Of a DNA stretch of 64,000 bases, positions 18,827-28,841 are shown in pieces. The translations under genes were made by a program, and so were the position numbers. The DNA lies in contig NZ_FTPR01000001.1 of assembly GCF_900156505.1 (NCBI RefSeq), forward strand, positions 124,001 to 188,000, read 5' to 3'. The notes under the pieces were generated by a model. That model saw nothing but the letters and a program-made list of their open reading frames with translations. It had not been told where the DNA came from and did no database searches. This DNA is from Yoonia rosea. GTDB taxonomy: Bacteria > Pseudomonadota > Alphaproteobacteria > Rhodobacterales > Rhodobacteraceae. Position 1 is the stretch's first letter; each line of letters opens with the position of its first letter.

Positions 18827-20068
18827 ATGATGACTGACATGCAAAGTGGAAATCTCGGGCCCGCTGACGCAGAGGGCTTTTGGATAGACGATCCGGACCA
18901 CTGCGCTTGGCTTGCTGCCCAAAGCGACAGCCAGCTGGAGTTTTTTGCGGCCAGTGCGGGGGATGCACCGGGGTTTTCACAATTGGATCACGCGGGAAAA
19001 CCGCTGGGTTCGGATGTGCAGGAACTGCATGCGACCACGCGGCTAATCCATGCCTACAGCCTTGGCCACGCGCGCGGGTATCAAGGGGCAGACCGGATCA
19101 TTGATCGGGGCATGGCTTATCTTGCCAGTCACCACAAAGACCCTGTGCATGGCGGCTATTTTTGGGCGCTGTCAGGTCACGGTGTGCAGGATGATCGCAA
19201 GCTGACTTATGGCCATGTTTTTGTTTTGCTGGCCGCGAGCAGTGCAAAAATCGCGGGCCATCCAGATGCCGATGCGCTTCTGGCGGATATCGCCGAGGTG
19301 CTGGATCAACGGTTTTGGGAAGAGGGCGCGGGTCTGTTCAGCGATGAATGGAACCGCGACTGGACCCCGTTTTCCACCTATCGCGGGATGAACGCCAATA
19401 TGCATGGTGTCGAGGCTTTGCTGGCGGCCTTTGAGGCCACGGGCGAGGCGCTGTTTCTTGACCGCGCCGGACGTATTCTTAAATTTTTTGTCCATCAGAT
19501 GGCGCCGCAGAATGGGTGGCGCTTGCCCGAGCATTACACGGAGCACTGGCAGACTGATCGCAGCTACGCGGGTAATCACATGTTCCGCCCTGCGGGCACA
19601 ACGCCGGGGCATGCGTTTGAATTCGGGCGTTTGGCGCTGCAGCACTGGGATTTATCCGGGCGGCCTGCGAATGGCGCGCCCCAAGCTGCGCGCAATCTGA
19701 TTGAACGTGCCCTTGCCGATGCATGGCTGCCCGAGGGGGGCTTGGCCTATACGCTTGATTTTGACGGAAAGGTTGCCGATGGATCGCGGTTCTGGTGGCC
19801 TGTCACCGAGGCGATTGGTGCGATGGCGGCCCTGATTGTCATGGACCGCGATCCTGCGGATGAAATCTGGTACCGGCGCTTGTGGGCTTTCGCGGATGCG
19901 CATTTCATCGATCACGCGCGCGGCGGCTGGTATCCTGCCATCGACGACCATGGCCAACCGACGAGTTCGATCTTCACTGGCAAGCCTGATATCTACCACG
20001 CCTTACAGGCCTGTCTATTGCCTTTGGCGGGCCGTTTGTCGCGTCTGGCGCTTGCACCCGGGGCATAA
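18827..20068 (+). CDS. AGE family epimerase/isomerase (mannose isomerase-like)
   Basis: A 413-residue (alpha/alpha)6-barrel protein of the N-acylglucosamine 2-epimerase group. Supporting blocks are TRLIHAYSLGHARG, YLASHHKDPVHGGYFWALS, FSTYRGMNANMHGVEALLAA, TPGHAFEFGRLALQHWD and the late HARGGWYPAIDDHGQ, with the histidines expected at the barrel centre. Family members interconvert mannose and fructose, or epimerise at C2; mannose isomerase would fit a fructose-yielding polyol operon. It starts 81 bases after mtlK in the same direction, and the two ATG codons at 18827 and 18830 are both possible. Substrate assignment is inference. Confidence 0.83.
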   Translation: MMTDMQSGNLGPADAEGFWIDDPDHCAWLAAQSDSQLEFFAASAGDAPGFSQLDHAGKPLGSDVQELHATTRLIHAYSLGHARGYQGADRIIDRGMAYLASHHKDPVHGGYFWALSGHGVQDDRKLTYGHVFVLLAASSAKIAGHPDADALLADIAEVLDQRFWEEGAGLFSDEWNRDWTPFSTYRGMNANMHGVEALLAAFEATGEALFLDRAGRILKFFVHQMAPQNGWRLPEHYTEHWQTDRSYAGNHMFRPAGTTPGHAFEFGRLALQHWDLSGRPANGAPQAARNLIERALADAWLPEGGLAYTLDFDGKVADGSRFWWPVTEAIGAMAALIVMDRDPADEIWYRRLWAFADAHFIDHARGGWYPAIDDHGQPTSSIFTGKPDIYHALQACLLPLAGRLSRLALAPGA

Positions 20069-20083
20069 GTCGGGTCATGTTGC

Positions 20084-20095
20084 GTTAGCGCTAAC
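20084..20095. promoter_or_regulatory. Perfect palindrome GTTAGCGCTAAC upstream of glgB
   Basis: A 12-base perfect dyad with a central CG-type core, of the LacI-family operator form, about 90 bases ahead of the glgB start. TTGACG at 20103 could be a -35 box just downstream. The same core stands upstream of the GH13 gene at 30464. Confidence 0.6.
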
Positions 20096-20185
20096 CATTT
20101 GGTTGACGTGGCGGTGTGGCCTTGCTTGGGTTGGCGTCATCAAGTGCAGTGTCTTGCAGATAAAGAAATTCGTCGGAGTGATACC

Positions 20186-22384
20186 ATGGCAAATTCTGAT
20201 CGCGTCGACAGACCGGATTATCTGACGCAGGAAGTATTGGTTGCGCTGAACGGTGGGGGACATGCGGCACCCTATGAGGTCTTGGGGCCCCATAAGAGTG
20301 GTAACAAACGCTGGGTTGTCACGTTCCAACCTGCCGCGGTTGAGGTCTGGGCGACTGTCGCAGGAAAAGACACCCCTTTGCCGCGTATTGCCGGCGATGT
20401 TTTTGCCGCACCGGTGGCGGGCAAAACCTATACGCTGACCATGCGCTATCCAGATGGCGCTACCTTTACGACACGCGATCCATATGCCTTTGATCCGGTG
20501 CTGAGCGATTTTGATCAGTATCTGATCGGCGAAGGCACCCACAAAGAGCTTTGGCGCGCGTTGGGTGCGCATGTGACGAAACACCAAGGTGTTGCGGGTA
20601 CCCATTTTGCGGTGTGGGCACCCAACGCCCAACGCGTCAGTGTGATTGGCGATTTCAATACATGGGACGGACGCCGCCACCCGCTGCGCCCTGTCGGTGA
20701 AACGGGCGTGTGGGAGGTCTTTATCCCGCAAGTTGGTGACGGTGCCCTCTATAAATACCAGATCATCGGTATCGACGGACAGTCGCGTGACAAGGCCGAT
20801 CCGATGGGATTTGGCTCGCAACATCCGCCGGAACAGGCGTCGGTCGTGCGGGATCTGGCGGGCTATGGCTGGAAAGACAAAGCATGGATGAAGTCCCGCG
20901 CTGCGCGGGCCGACCGTGCCAGCCCGATGGCGATCTATGAGGTGCATCTGGGATCATGGCGGCGGCGCTACGATGATGGCGGGCGACCACTCAGTTACAA
21001 GGAACATGCCCGCGATCTGGTTTCCTACGTCAAATACATGGGCTTTACCCATATCGAATTGTTGCCCGTCTCCGAATTTCCTTTTGACGGATCATGGGGC
21101 TATCAGCCCGTTGGCCTTTATGCGCCCACGATCCGTTTTGGTCCGCCCAATGAATTCCGTGATCTGGTGGATACCGCCCATGCCGAAGGCATCGGCGTGC
21201 TGCTGGACTGGGTGCCGGGGCATTTTCCGACCGACGCGCATGGTCTGGCGAAATTTGATGGCACGGCGCTTTATGAACACGCCGATCCGCGCGAAGGGTT
21301 CCATCAGGATTGGAACACCTTGATCCCGAACTACGGACGACGCGAGGTCAAGAATTACTTTGTCGCCAACGCGTTGTATTGGTTGGAGGAATACCACCTT
21401 GATGGCTTGCGCGTCGATGCCGTGGCCTCGATGCTTTACCGAGATTATTCGCGCAAGGATGGCGAATGGGTCCCCAACAAAGACGGCGGACGCGAGAATT
21501 ATGAAGCGATTTCATTTCTTCAGGACATGAACATCGCGGCCTATGGCGCTGACGCAAGCATCATGACCGTGGCCGAAGAAAGCACATCTTTCCCCGGCGT
21601 GTCGCAGCCCGTGCATACTGGCGGGCTTGGCTTTGGATATAAGTGGAACATGGGGTGGATGAATGACACCCTGCGTTACATGGAAAAAGACCCGATTTAT
21701 CGTCAGTATGATCACCATCTGATGACCTTTCCCATTGACTGGGCCTTTACCGAAAATTTCATTCTGCCGATCAGCCATGATGAGGTGGTCCATGGCAAAG
21801 GCTCTATGATCGCCAAAATGCCCGGAACCGAATGGGAGAAATTCGCCAACCTGCGCGCCTATTATGCGTTTATGTGGACGCAGCCGGGCAAAAAGCTTTT
21901 GTTTATGGGGTGCGAGTTCGCCCAGCCCGAGGAATGGAACCACGACGCCGAACTGAATTGGGGTGCCGCCGAACAGCCCGCCAACAAAGGCGTGCAGCAA
22001 TTGGTGCGTGATCTGAACCGGCTCTACCGCGAGACCCCTAGCTTGCATTTCAAAGACTGCGAAGCGGCGGGGTTCCAGTGGGTGAGCAACGATCCGAGCC
22101 AATCGACAATTGCCTTCCTGCGCCGTGGCAACGCGGGTGATGCACCGGTTGTGGTCGTTTGCAACTTTACGCCCGTGACCCGTGAGGGCTTTCAGGTCGG
22201 CGTGCCAGAGGCCGGTTTCTGGGAGGAAGTGCTGAATACTGACGCGGCGATCTATGGCGGGGACAACCGTGGCAATCTGGGAGGATGCACGACGGAAAAT
22301 AGCCCCGCCGATGGGCAGGCGCGGTCGATCCGGCTGACGCTGCCGCCATTGTCGGTGGTCGTTTTGCGCAAGCAAACTACGTAA
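20186..22384 (+). CDS. glgB: 1,4-alpha-glucan branching enzyme
   Basis: A 732-residue GH13 enzyme that makes the alpha-1,6 branches of glycogen. N-terminal carbohydrate-binding modules (to about 220; [21 protein letters not shown]) precede the (beta/alpha)8 barrel with [13 protein letters not shown], the nucleophile in [12 protein letters not shown], the acid/base Glu in [13 protein letters not shown] and [16 protein letters not shown]-terminal beta domain ends at LSVVVLRK. The frame is open from 20099, but the ATG at 20186 with CGGAGTG upstream gives the family N-terminus. It is the first gene of glgB-glgC-glgA-glgX-pgm and 28 bases ahead of glgC. Confidence 0.96.
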   Translation: MANSDRVDRPDYLTQEVLVALNGGGHAAPYEVLGPHKSGNKRWVVTFQPAAVEVWATVAGKDTPLPRIAGDVFAAPVAGKTYTLTMRYPDGATFTTRDPYAFDPVLSDFDQYLIGEGTHKELWRALGAHVTKHQGVAGTHFAVWAPNAQRVSVIGDFNTWDGRRHPLRPVGETGVWEVFIPQVGDGALYKYQIIGIDGQSRDKADPMGFGSQHPPEQASVVRDLAGYGWKDKAWMKSRAARADRASPMAIYEVHLGSWRRRYDDGGRPLSYKEHARDLVSYVKYMGFTHIELLPVSEFPFDGSWGYQPVGLYAPTIRFGPPNEFRDLVDTAHAEGIGVLLDWVPGHFPTDAHGLAKFDGTALYEHADPREGFHQDWNTLIPNYGRREVKNYFVANALYWLEEYHLDGLRVDAVASMLYRDYSRKDGEWVPNKDGGRENYEAISFLQDMNIAAYGADASIMTVAEESTSFPGVSQPVHTGGLGFGYKWNMGWMNDTLRYMEKDPIYRQYDHHLMTFPIDWAFTENFILPISHDEVVHGKGSMIAKMPGTEWEKFANLRAYYAFMWTQPGKKLLFMGCEFAQPEEWNHDAELNWGAAEQPANKGVQQLVRDLNRLYRETPSLHFKDCEAAGFQWVSNDPSQSTIAFLRRGNAGDAPVVVVCNFTPVTREGFQVGVPEAGFWEEVLNTDAAIYGGDNRGNLGGCTTENSPADGQARSIRLTLPPLSVVVLRKQTT

Positions 22385-22412
22385 AATTAAAGATAAAAGA
22401 GGGGGAGACGAC

Positions 22413-23669
22413 ATGCCAACAAAGCGTATCACACAACGATCTATGGTTTTCGTGCTGGCAGGGGGACGGGGAAGCCGCCTGAAAGAACTCACCGACCGCC
22501 GCGTGAAACCTGCGGTACCTTTCGGCGGCAAGGCGCGGATCATTGATTTTGCCCTGTCGAATGCCGTCAATTCCGGCATCCGCAAAATGGCGATTGCTAC
22601 GCAGTACAAAGCGCACAGCCTGATCCGTCATACCCAGCGCGGCTGGAACTTTTTTCGTGCTGAACGCAACGAGTTTCTCGATGTGCTGCCCGCCTCCCAG
22701 CGCGGAGGCAATGAAAGCTGGTACAAGGGCACTGCCGATGCCGTGACCCAGAACATCGACATCGTCGACAGTTATAATGTTGATTACGTGATCATCCTTG
22801 CGGGCGATCATATCTACAAGATGGATTACGAAATCATGCTGCGCCAGCACGTGGAATCCGGCGCTGATGTCACCGTGGGCTGCCTGACCGTGCCGCGCCA
22901 AGAGGCGACTGCCTTTGGCGTTATGGCGACCGATAACGACGGGCGGATCACCAGTTTTCTGGAAAAACCGGCCGATCCGCCCGCGATGCCCGACAACCCC
23001 GATATGGCGCTGGCATCAATGGGGATTTATGTCTTTGACTGGAAATTCCTGCGTGATCTGTTGATCAAAGACGCCGAAGATCCCAATTCCTCGAATGATT
23101 TCGGCAACGACCTCATCCCCGACATCGTCAAAAACGGCAAAGCCATGGCGCACCGGTTCGATGAAAGCTGTGTGCGGGCCGAGGGCGCGCCTGCCTATTG
23201 GAAAGATGTCGGTACAGTTGATGCCTTCTGGCAGGCCCATATCGATCTGACGAATTTCACGCCCGAGCTTGATCTGTGGGACAAGAGTTGGCCGATCTGG
23301 ACCTATAACGAGAGCGTCCCGCCTGCAAAATTCATCCATGATGAACGGGACAGACGCGGGATGGCGATTTCGTCGATGGTGTCAGGTGGGTGTATCATTT
23401 CAGGCACCGAGGTGCGCAATTCGGTGCTTTTCACCAATGTGCACACCAATTCTTACGCGGTGCTGGATCATGCGGTGATCCTGCCCGATGTGGTGGTCCA
23501 TCGCTCGGCCAGATTGCGTCAGGTCGTCGTCGACGGTGGCGTTGTGATCCCCGAGGGTCTTGTGGTGGGTGAGGACCCGCATGAGGATGCCAAGTGGTTC
23601 CGTGTCACCGACCGCGGTATCACCCTGATTACCCAGGATATGCTGAATAAAAGGGCCGCTGCTTTATGA
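22413..23669 (+). CDS. glgC: Glucose-1-phosphate adenylyltransferase (ADP-glucose pyrophosphorylase)
   Basis: A 418-residue nucleotidyltransferase making ADP-glucose from glucose-1-phosphate and ATP, the committed step of glycogen synthesis. The N-terminal catalytic site is [25 protein letters not shown], and ISFNR-type regulatory and substrate segments include [11 protein letters not shown] and [10 protein letters not shown]. The C-terminal left-handed helix ([22 protein letters not shown]) carries the allosteric site. RBS GGGGGAG lies ahead. The stop overlaps glgA by four bases. Allosteric activation by fructose-6-phosphate, known in the Rhodobacter enzymes, would tie it to the polyol-derived fructose next door. 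Confidence 0.96.
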   Translation: MPTKRITQRSMVFVLAGGRGSRLKELTDRRVKPAVPFGGKARIIDFALSNAVNSGIRKMAIATQYKAHSLIRHTQRGWNFFRAERNEFLDVLPASQRGGNESWYKGTADAVTQNIDIVDSYNVDYVIILAGDHIYKMDYEIMLRQHVESGADVTVGCLTVPRQEATAFGVMATDNDGRITSFLEKPADPPAMPDNPDMALASMGIYVFDWKFLRDLLIKDAEDPNSSNDFGNDLIPDIVKNGKAMAHRFDESCVRAEGAPAYWKDVGTVDAFWQAHIDLTNFTPELDLWDKSWPIWTYNESVPPAKFIHDERDRRGMAISSMVSGGCIISGTEVRNSVLFTNVHTNSYAVLDHAVILPDVVVHRSARLRQVVVDGGVVIPEGLVVGEDPHEDAKWFRVTDRGITLITQDMLNKRAAAL

Positions 23670-25096
23670 CCAAAGCCCTCTTTGTCGTCTCGGAATGCGC
23701 GCCGCTGGTGAAGACCGGCGGGCTCGCGGATGTGGCGGGCGCTTTGCCCGGCGCATTGGCGCAGCACGGTGTGGCTGTGCGCGTTCTGCTGCCCGGATAC
23801 CGTGTGGTGCTGGGGCAGATTGGCAAGGCAAAGGTGGTGGCGACCTACAAAGACCTGTTTGGCGGCACGGCGAAACTGCGCGCCTGCAACATCGTGGGTG
23901 TTGATCTGCTGATCCTTGACGCCCCGCATCTTTATGATCGCGATGGTGCGATTTATGGTGATGCCACGGGCCGTGACTGGCCGGATAACCCCGAACGCTT
24001 TGCCGCGCTTTGCAAAGTGGGCGCAATGATCGCGGCCGAAGGGGTGGACGGCTGGACGCCCGACATCGTGCATGGTCATGACTGGCAAGCGGGCCTTACG
24101 CCTGAATATATGCGGGCCTTGGGCGTTGATGTGCCCTTTGTTTTTACCATCCACAACATCGCCTTCCACGGGAATGCGGATGCAGGCAAGCTGAAAGCGC
24201 TTGGTCTTGATCCAGCGCGCTTTACGACTGAGGGCTTTGAATTCTGGGGGCAGATATCGGCCCTCAAGGCGGGCTTGGTCGGGGCGGCCAAGATCAATAC
24301 GGTCTCGCAAACCTATGCAGAAGAATTGCTGACGCCTGAATTCGGCATCGGCATGGACGGCGTTTTACGTATGCGACAGGCGGACTTGTCGGGGATTGTG
24401 AACGGGATTGATCTGGATGCGTGGAATCCGCTGACCGATCCGAATATCACACCATACAAAACGGCAAGCGGGAAAGACGCGAACAAGAAAGCGCTCCGCA
24501 AAACCTTCGGACTTGGCAAAGCGGATGGTCCGCTCTGTGTGCTCGTCTCACGTTTGACCGAACAGAAGGGAATTGATCTGTTGTTGGAGGCGCTGCCTGC
24601 GCTGTTGGATCGCGGCGGTCAGTTGGCGCTGCTGGGATCGGGCGACCCCAAGCTTGAGGTGGCTTTATTGGAAGCCGCAGCAAGTCACGCGAATGTGGCT
24701 GTCAAAATCGGCTATGACGAAGCGCTGTCCCACAAAATGATGGCAGGGGGCGATGCAATCCTTGTGCCTTCACGGTTCGAACCCTGCGGCCTGACCCAGC
24801 TTTACGGCTTGCGCTATGGCACCGTGCCACTGGTGGCGCTGACAGGTGGTCTGGCCGATACGGTGATCAACGCCTCACCCGCAGCCCTTGCGCGTGGTGT
24901 TGCAACTGGCGTCCAGTTCTTTCCGATCAATGCACAGGCGCTGGCCAACGCATTCACCCGCCTTGGCGACCTTTACGCGGACAGCAAAACGTGGAAAGCG
25001 ATGCAGCGCAACGCCATGAAACAACCTGTCGGCTGGGAAACCTCGGCCTTGGCGTATAAAGCCATCTATGCAGATCTCACTGGGGCAACATCTTGA
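23666..25096 (+). CDS. glgA: Glycogen synthase (GT5)
   Basis: A 476-residue GT-B glycosyltransferase extending alpha-1,4-glucan from ADP-glucose. The ADP-glucose loop is [20 protein letters not shown] at 9-28. The second Rossmann half has [19 protein letters not shown] and the nucleotide/catalytic segment [18 protein letters not shown] followed by TGGLADTV. Length is standard (about 477). The ATG is nested in the glgC stop (ATGA), and its own end overlaps glgX by four bases, so the four glg genes are tightly coupled. Confidence 0.96.
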   Translation: MTKALFVVSECAPLVKTGGLADVAGALPGALAQHGVAVRVLLPGYRVVLGQIGKAKVVATYKDLFGGTAKLRACNIVGVDLLILDAPHLYDRDGAIYGDATGRDWPDNPERFAALCKVGAMIAAEGVDGWTPDIVHGHDWQAGLTPEYMRALGVDVPFVFTIHNIAFHGNADAGKLKALGLDPARFTTEGFEFWGQISALKAGLVGAAKINTVSQTYAEELLTPEFGIGMDGVLRMRQADLSGIVNGIDLDAWNPLTDPNITPYKTASGKDANKKALRKTFGLGKADGPLCVLVSRLTEQKGIDLLLEALPALLDRGGQLALLGSGDPKLEVALLEAAASHANVAVKIGYDEALSHKMMAGGDAILVPSRFEPCGLTQLYGLRYGTVPLVALTGGLADTVINASPAALARGVATGVQFFPINAQALANAFTRLGDLYADSKTWKAMQRNAMKQPVGWETSALAYKAIYADLTGATS

Positions 25097-27177
25097 ACCT
25101 TGGACCTTTCGCAATCCGGCCCGGCCGCCCGACGCCTCTTGGGGCAACGGTGGACCCAGACGGTGTGAATTTCGCAATCTTTTCGCGCCATGCCACCAAG
25201 GTGATGCTGTGTCTGTTTGATGAAAACGGCAATGAAAACCAGATCATCACGCTGCCTGAACGCGAAGGTCATGTCTGGCACGGCTATTTCCCCGGTATGA
25301 AGGCGGGCCAGCAATACGGCGTCCGTATGGACGGGCCATATGCGCCTGAAGAGGGGCATCGGTTCAATCCATACAAGCTTTTGATTGATCCCTACGCCAA
25401 ACAACTGACGGGCCATCCGACGTGGCATAATGCGCTCTTCGGATATCAAACAGGGCATAAAGACAAAGACCTCAGTTTCGACAAGACCGACAGCGCGCCT
25501 TTCATGCCGCGCTGTGTGGTTGTTGATCCAACGTTCAACTGGAACAACGCGAACGCGCCCCACCATGCGATGGAAAGCACAGTCATCTACGAGGCCCATG
25601 TCAAAGGCCTGACAGCCGGTCGTCCCGATATTCCCAATCGCGGAACCTATCTGGCGATGGCCTCGGACCCGATCCTTGAGCATCTTAATAATCTTGGTGT
25701 TACGGCCGTCGAGCTTTTGCCTGTCCAGGCCTTTATCAACGATAAATTCCTGCTGGATCGCGGGCTGACGAATTACTGGGGCTATATGACCTACGGGTTC
25801 TTCGCCCCCGATCCTCGCTATATGCAGGGCACGGATATTGCCGAGTTCCAGCAGATGGTGCGTCGCTTCCATTCCGCCGATATCGAAGTGATTTTGGATG
25901 TGGTCTACAACCACACCGCTGAGGGATCCGAGCTTGGGCCGACACTGATGTTCCGTGGTCTGGATAACGCAAGCTACTACCGTTTGGCTGACAACCCGCG
26001 CTATTACATTGATGATGCGGGCTGCGGTAACACGCTCGATTTCGAGAACCCCTTTGTCATCCGGCTTGTCATGGACAGCCTGCGCTATTGGGTTGAAGTC
26101 ATGCATGTGGATGGCTTCCGCTTTGATCTCTGCACCGCACTTGGGCGCACAGCGCGGGGGTTTGAACGCGACGGGCCATTCTTCCGCGCGATTGGCCAAG
26201 ACCCTGTGCTGAACAAGGTCAAGCTGATCGCGGAGCCTTGGGATATCGGGCCGGGGGGCTATCAACTTGGTGCATATCCGGCACCCTTTGCCGAATGGAA
26301 CGACAAATACCGCGACAATGTGCGTGAATTCTGGCGCGGGGATGCGGGCAAGGTGCCGGATATGGCGGAACGGCTCACAGGCTCGGCGCCCTATTTCGAT
26401 CATGACGGGCGGGCCGCGACATCGTCGCTGAATTTCCTGACGGCCCATGATGGTTTCACGCTGCAAGACACCGTCAGCTATAGCCGCAAGCATAACCTGG
26501 CCAATGGCGAGGATGACCGCGACGGGCATTCCAATAACCACTCCGACAATATGGGGGTTGAGGGGCCAACCAAGGACGCCGCAATCAATGCCGCCCGGAT
26601 GCGCCGCAAGCGCAATATGATGGCCACATTGATGCTGTCCCAAGGCACGCCGATGGTGCTGGCGGGGGATGAGCTCAGCAATTCGCAAGGTGGCAACAAC
26701 AATGCCTATTGTCAGGACAACGAAATCGGTTGGGTGAACTGGCCTGACAAAGAAGACCCGTTCTTTACCTTCTGCCAGCAGGCGATTGCCTTTCGCAAAA
26801 TGCATCCGCTGTTGCGCCAGAGCCGCTTTCTGCATTCGCGCCAGCGCCTGATTGATGGCGAGCCTGATTTGTTCTGGCGGCGTGTCGATGGCAAGCCGAT
26901 GAGCCAAGAGGATTGGGACGATGCGGGCCTTGATACCTTGGTGGTTGAAATGCGCATGGCATCGGGTTCACCGGAATATGTCAAACGTGAAGGCGCTTTG
27001 TTGGTCGTTCTGAACCGCGGGGAGGCGGTTGAGATTACGGCACCGGAACTGCCTGAAGGTGACGCTTGGGTGCGCCGCTTTGACACCAGCCAGGATGATG
27101 CCATCGCGGTAACGCCCGGCCTGCGTGTTGCGGCGGACAGTGTTGTGGTATTTTCACAAGAGAGCGCAGAGAGGTAA
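25093..27177 (+). CDS. glgX: Glycogen debranching enzyme (isoamylase type)
   Basis: A 694-residue GH13_11 enzyme hydrolysing alpha-1,6 branches of phosphorylase-limit glycogen. Start codon TTG in the four-base overlap with glgA. A CBM48 module comes first (GVNFAIFSRHATKVMLCLFDENG), then the catalytic barrel: VILDVVYNHTAEG, the nucleophile in HVDGFRFDLCTALGR, the acid/base Glu in LIAEPWDIGPGGYQ and the third acid in FLTAHDGFTLQDTV. The late AYCQDNEIGWVNW is typical of GlgX. It allows the same operon to both build and mobilise glycogen; no glgP phosphorylase is present in the window. Confidence 0.95.
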   Translation: MNLGPFAIRPGRPTPLGATVDPDGVNFAIFSRHATKVMLCLFDENGNENQIITLPEREGHVWHGYFPGMKAGQQYGVRMDGPYAPEEGHRFNPYKLLIDPYAKQLTGHPTWHNALFGYQTGHKDKDLSFDKTDSAPFMPRCVVVDPTFNWNNANAPHHAMESTVIYEAHVKGLTAGRPDIPNRGTYLAMASDPILEHLNNLGVTAVELLPVQAFINDKFLLDRGLTNYWGYMTYGFFAPDPRYMQGTDIAEFQQMVRRFHSADIEVILDVVYNHTAEGSELGPTLMFRGLDNASYYRLADNPRYYIDDAGCGNTLDFENPFVIRLVMDSLRYWVEVMHVDGFRFDLCTALGRTARGFERDGPFFRAIGQDPVLNKVKLIAEPWDIGPGGYQLGAYPAPFAEWNDKYRDNVREFWRGDAGKVPDMAERLTGSAPYFDHDGRAATSSLNFLTAHDGFTLQDTVSYSRKHNLANGEDDRDGHSNNHSDNMGVEGPTKDAAINAARMRRKRNMMATLMLSQGTPMVLAGDELSNSQGGNNNAYCQDNEIGWVNWPDKEDPFFTFCQQAIAFRKMHPLLRQSRFLHSRQRLIDGEPDLFWRRVDGKPMSQEDWDDAGLDTLVVEMRMASGSPEYVKREGALLVVLNRGEAVEITAPELPEGDAWVRRFDTSQDDAIAVTPGLRVAADSVVVFSQESAER

Positions 27178-27209
27178 TCTGCGACAAAGACGAAAAGGGA
27201 GGACGAGAT

Positions 27210-28841
27210 ATGCCGATGCAAAATGTACGGACCACTCCGATCGAAGGGCAGAAGCCTGGAACGAGTGGGCTGCGCAAGAAGACAGCTGTATTCCGCCGTC
27301 CGCACTTTCTGGAAAACTATGTACAGGCGATCTTTGACGGGATCGGTGGTGTTGTAGACAAAACGCTGGTCGTGGGTGGCGATGGGCGGTTCTTCAATGA
27401 TGACGCGGTTCAGATCATTTTGCGTATGGCCTCTGCGAATGGTGCCGCGAAATGCATCGTCGGGCAGGGCGGTATTCTGTCCACGCCTGCTGCGTCGCAT
27501 ATGATCCGCCTGCGCAATGCCGATGGCGGATTGATCCTTTCGGCCAGCCATAACCCCGGTGGCGCGGACGCGGATTTCGGCTTGAAATACAATGGTCCAA
27601 ACGGTGGGCCCGCGTCCGAGGCGGTTACGGATAAAATCTACGAGCGCACCAAAACGCTCGACCTTTACCGTATTGTTGCGGCCTCGGATATCGACCTTGG
27701 CGCGCTGGGCGAACAGTCAGTCGCAGGGATGAGGGTCGAGATTGTCGATCCGGTCGCCGACTATGCGGCTCTTATGCAAACAATCGTTGATTTCGACAAA
27801 ATTCGCGCGCTGTTTGCCGGTGGTTTCACGATGTGTTTTGATGCCATGCATGCGGTGACAGGCCCTTATGCCCACGCGATCCTTGAGGGGATGTTGGGCG
27901 CGCCCAAAGGCACCGTGATCAATGGCATTCCAAGCCCCGATTTCGGCAAGGGCCACCCTGATCCCAACCCTATCTGGGCGAAAACCCTGATGGACAAGAT
28001 GTATGGCCCGGGCGCTCCCGATTTCGGCGCTGCGTCTGACGGGGACGGTGACCGCAACATGATCGTGGGCCGAGGGGCCTATGTCACACCGTCCGACAGT
28101 CTGGCGCTGCTGACAGCCAAGGCGCATCTGGCCCCGGCCTATCGCGGCGGTCTGGCAGGTGTGGCGCGGTCGATGCCCACATCGCGCGCAGTGGACCGTG
28201 TGGCGGACAGCCTCGGGATTGATTGCTTTGAAACGCCAACAGGGTGGAAGTTTTTTGGCAACCTGCTGGATGCCGGCAAGGTCACGCTCTGCGGCGAGGA
28301 AAGCGCCGGCACCGGATCAGACCACGTGCGCGAAAAAGACGGGCTATGGGCGGTCCTGTTGTGGCTGAATATTCTGGCCGAGACCGGGCAATCTGTCTCC
28401 GATTTGATGGCGGATATGTGGAAGACCCACGGACGCTGCTATTATGCGCGCCATGACTATGAGGATGTGGAAAGCGCACCAGCCCAAGACATGATGGATG
28501 CTTTGCCTGGCAAGCTCGCCACGCTGGCAGGCACCACGATTGGCGGTATGACCGTTTCAGAAGCGGATGAATTCGCCTATCTCGACCCCGTTGATGGCTC
28601 AAAATCCACAGGCCAGGGCATCCGGATCAATTTTGAAGGCGGCGCACGTGCGGTATTCCGCCTCTCAGGGACAGGCACGCAAGGTGCTACGATCCGGCTT
28701 TATCTGGAACAGCTGGTGACCGATCCGGACCGTCTGATGGACGATCCGGAACAGGTGCTGGCTGCTGTGCGCGATGCGGCCTTGGCGCTGTCGGACTTGC
28801 AGGCGCTCACCGGACGCGATGCGCCCGATGTGATCACCTAG
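27210..28841 (+). CDS. pgm: Alpha-D-glucose phosphate-specific phosphoglucomutase
   Basis: A 543-residue enzyme interconverting glucose-6-phosphate and glucose-1-phosphate, the feeder of GlgC. The active-site phosphoserine is Ser113 in SASHNPGGAD, the Mg site is SDGDGDRNMI, sugar specificity is carried by the CGEESAGTGSDHVREKDGLWA segment, and the phosphate-binding tail is RLSGTGTQGATIRLYLE. Length fits the eukaryote-like PGM type. RBS GGGAGG lies ahead. Its stop codon overlaps that of the converging GH13 gene: both TAG codons share the bases CTAG at 28838-28841. Confidence 0.95.
   Translation: MPMQNVRTTPIEGQKPGTSGLRKKTAVFRRPHFLENYVQAIFDGIGGVVDKTLVVGGDGRFFNDDAVQIILRMASANGAAKCIVGQGGILSTPAASHMIRLRNADGGLILSASHNPGGADADFGLKYNGPNGGPASEAVTDKIYERTKTLDLYRIVAASDIDLGALGEQSVAGMRVEIVDPVADYAALMQTIVDFDKIRALFAGGFTMCFDAMHAVTGPYAHAILEGMLGAPKGTVINGIPSPDFGKGHPDPNPIWAKTLMDKMYGPGAPDFGAASDGDGDRNMIVGRGAYVTPSDSLALLTAKAHLAPAYRGGLAGVARSMPTSRAVDRVADSLGIDCFETPTGWKFFGNLLDAGKVTLCGEESAGTGSDHVREKDGLWAVLLWLNILAETGQSVSDLMADMWKTHGRCYYARHDYEDVESAPAQDMMDALPGKLATLAGTTIGGMTVSEADEFAYLDPVDGSKSTGQGIRINFEGGARAVFRLSGTGTQGATIRLYLEQLVTDPDRLMDDPEQVLAAVRDAALALSDLQALTGRDAPDVIT

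Noticed and set aside
25066..26907. 613-residue frame antisense to glgX
   Set aside because: It mirrors the codon bias of glgX and has no recognisable domain; glgX is complete with all catalytic motifs.
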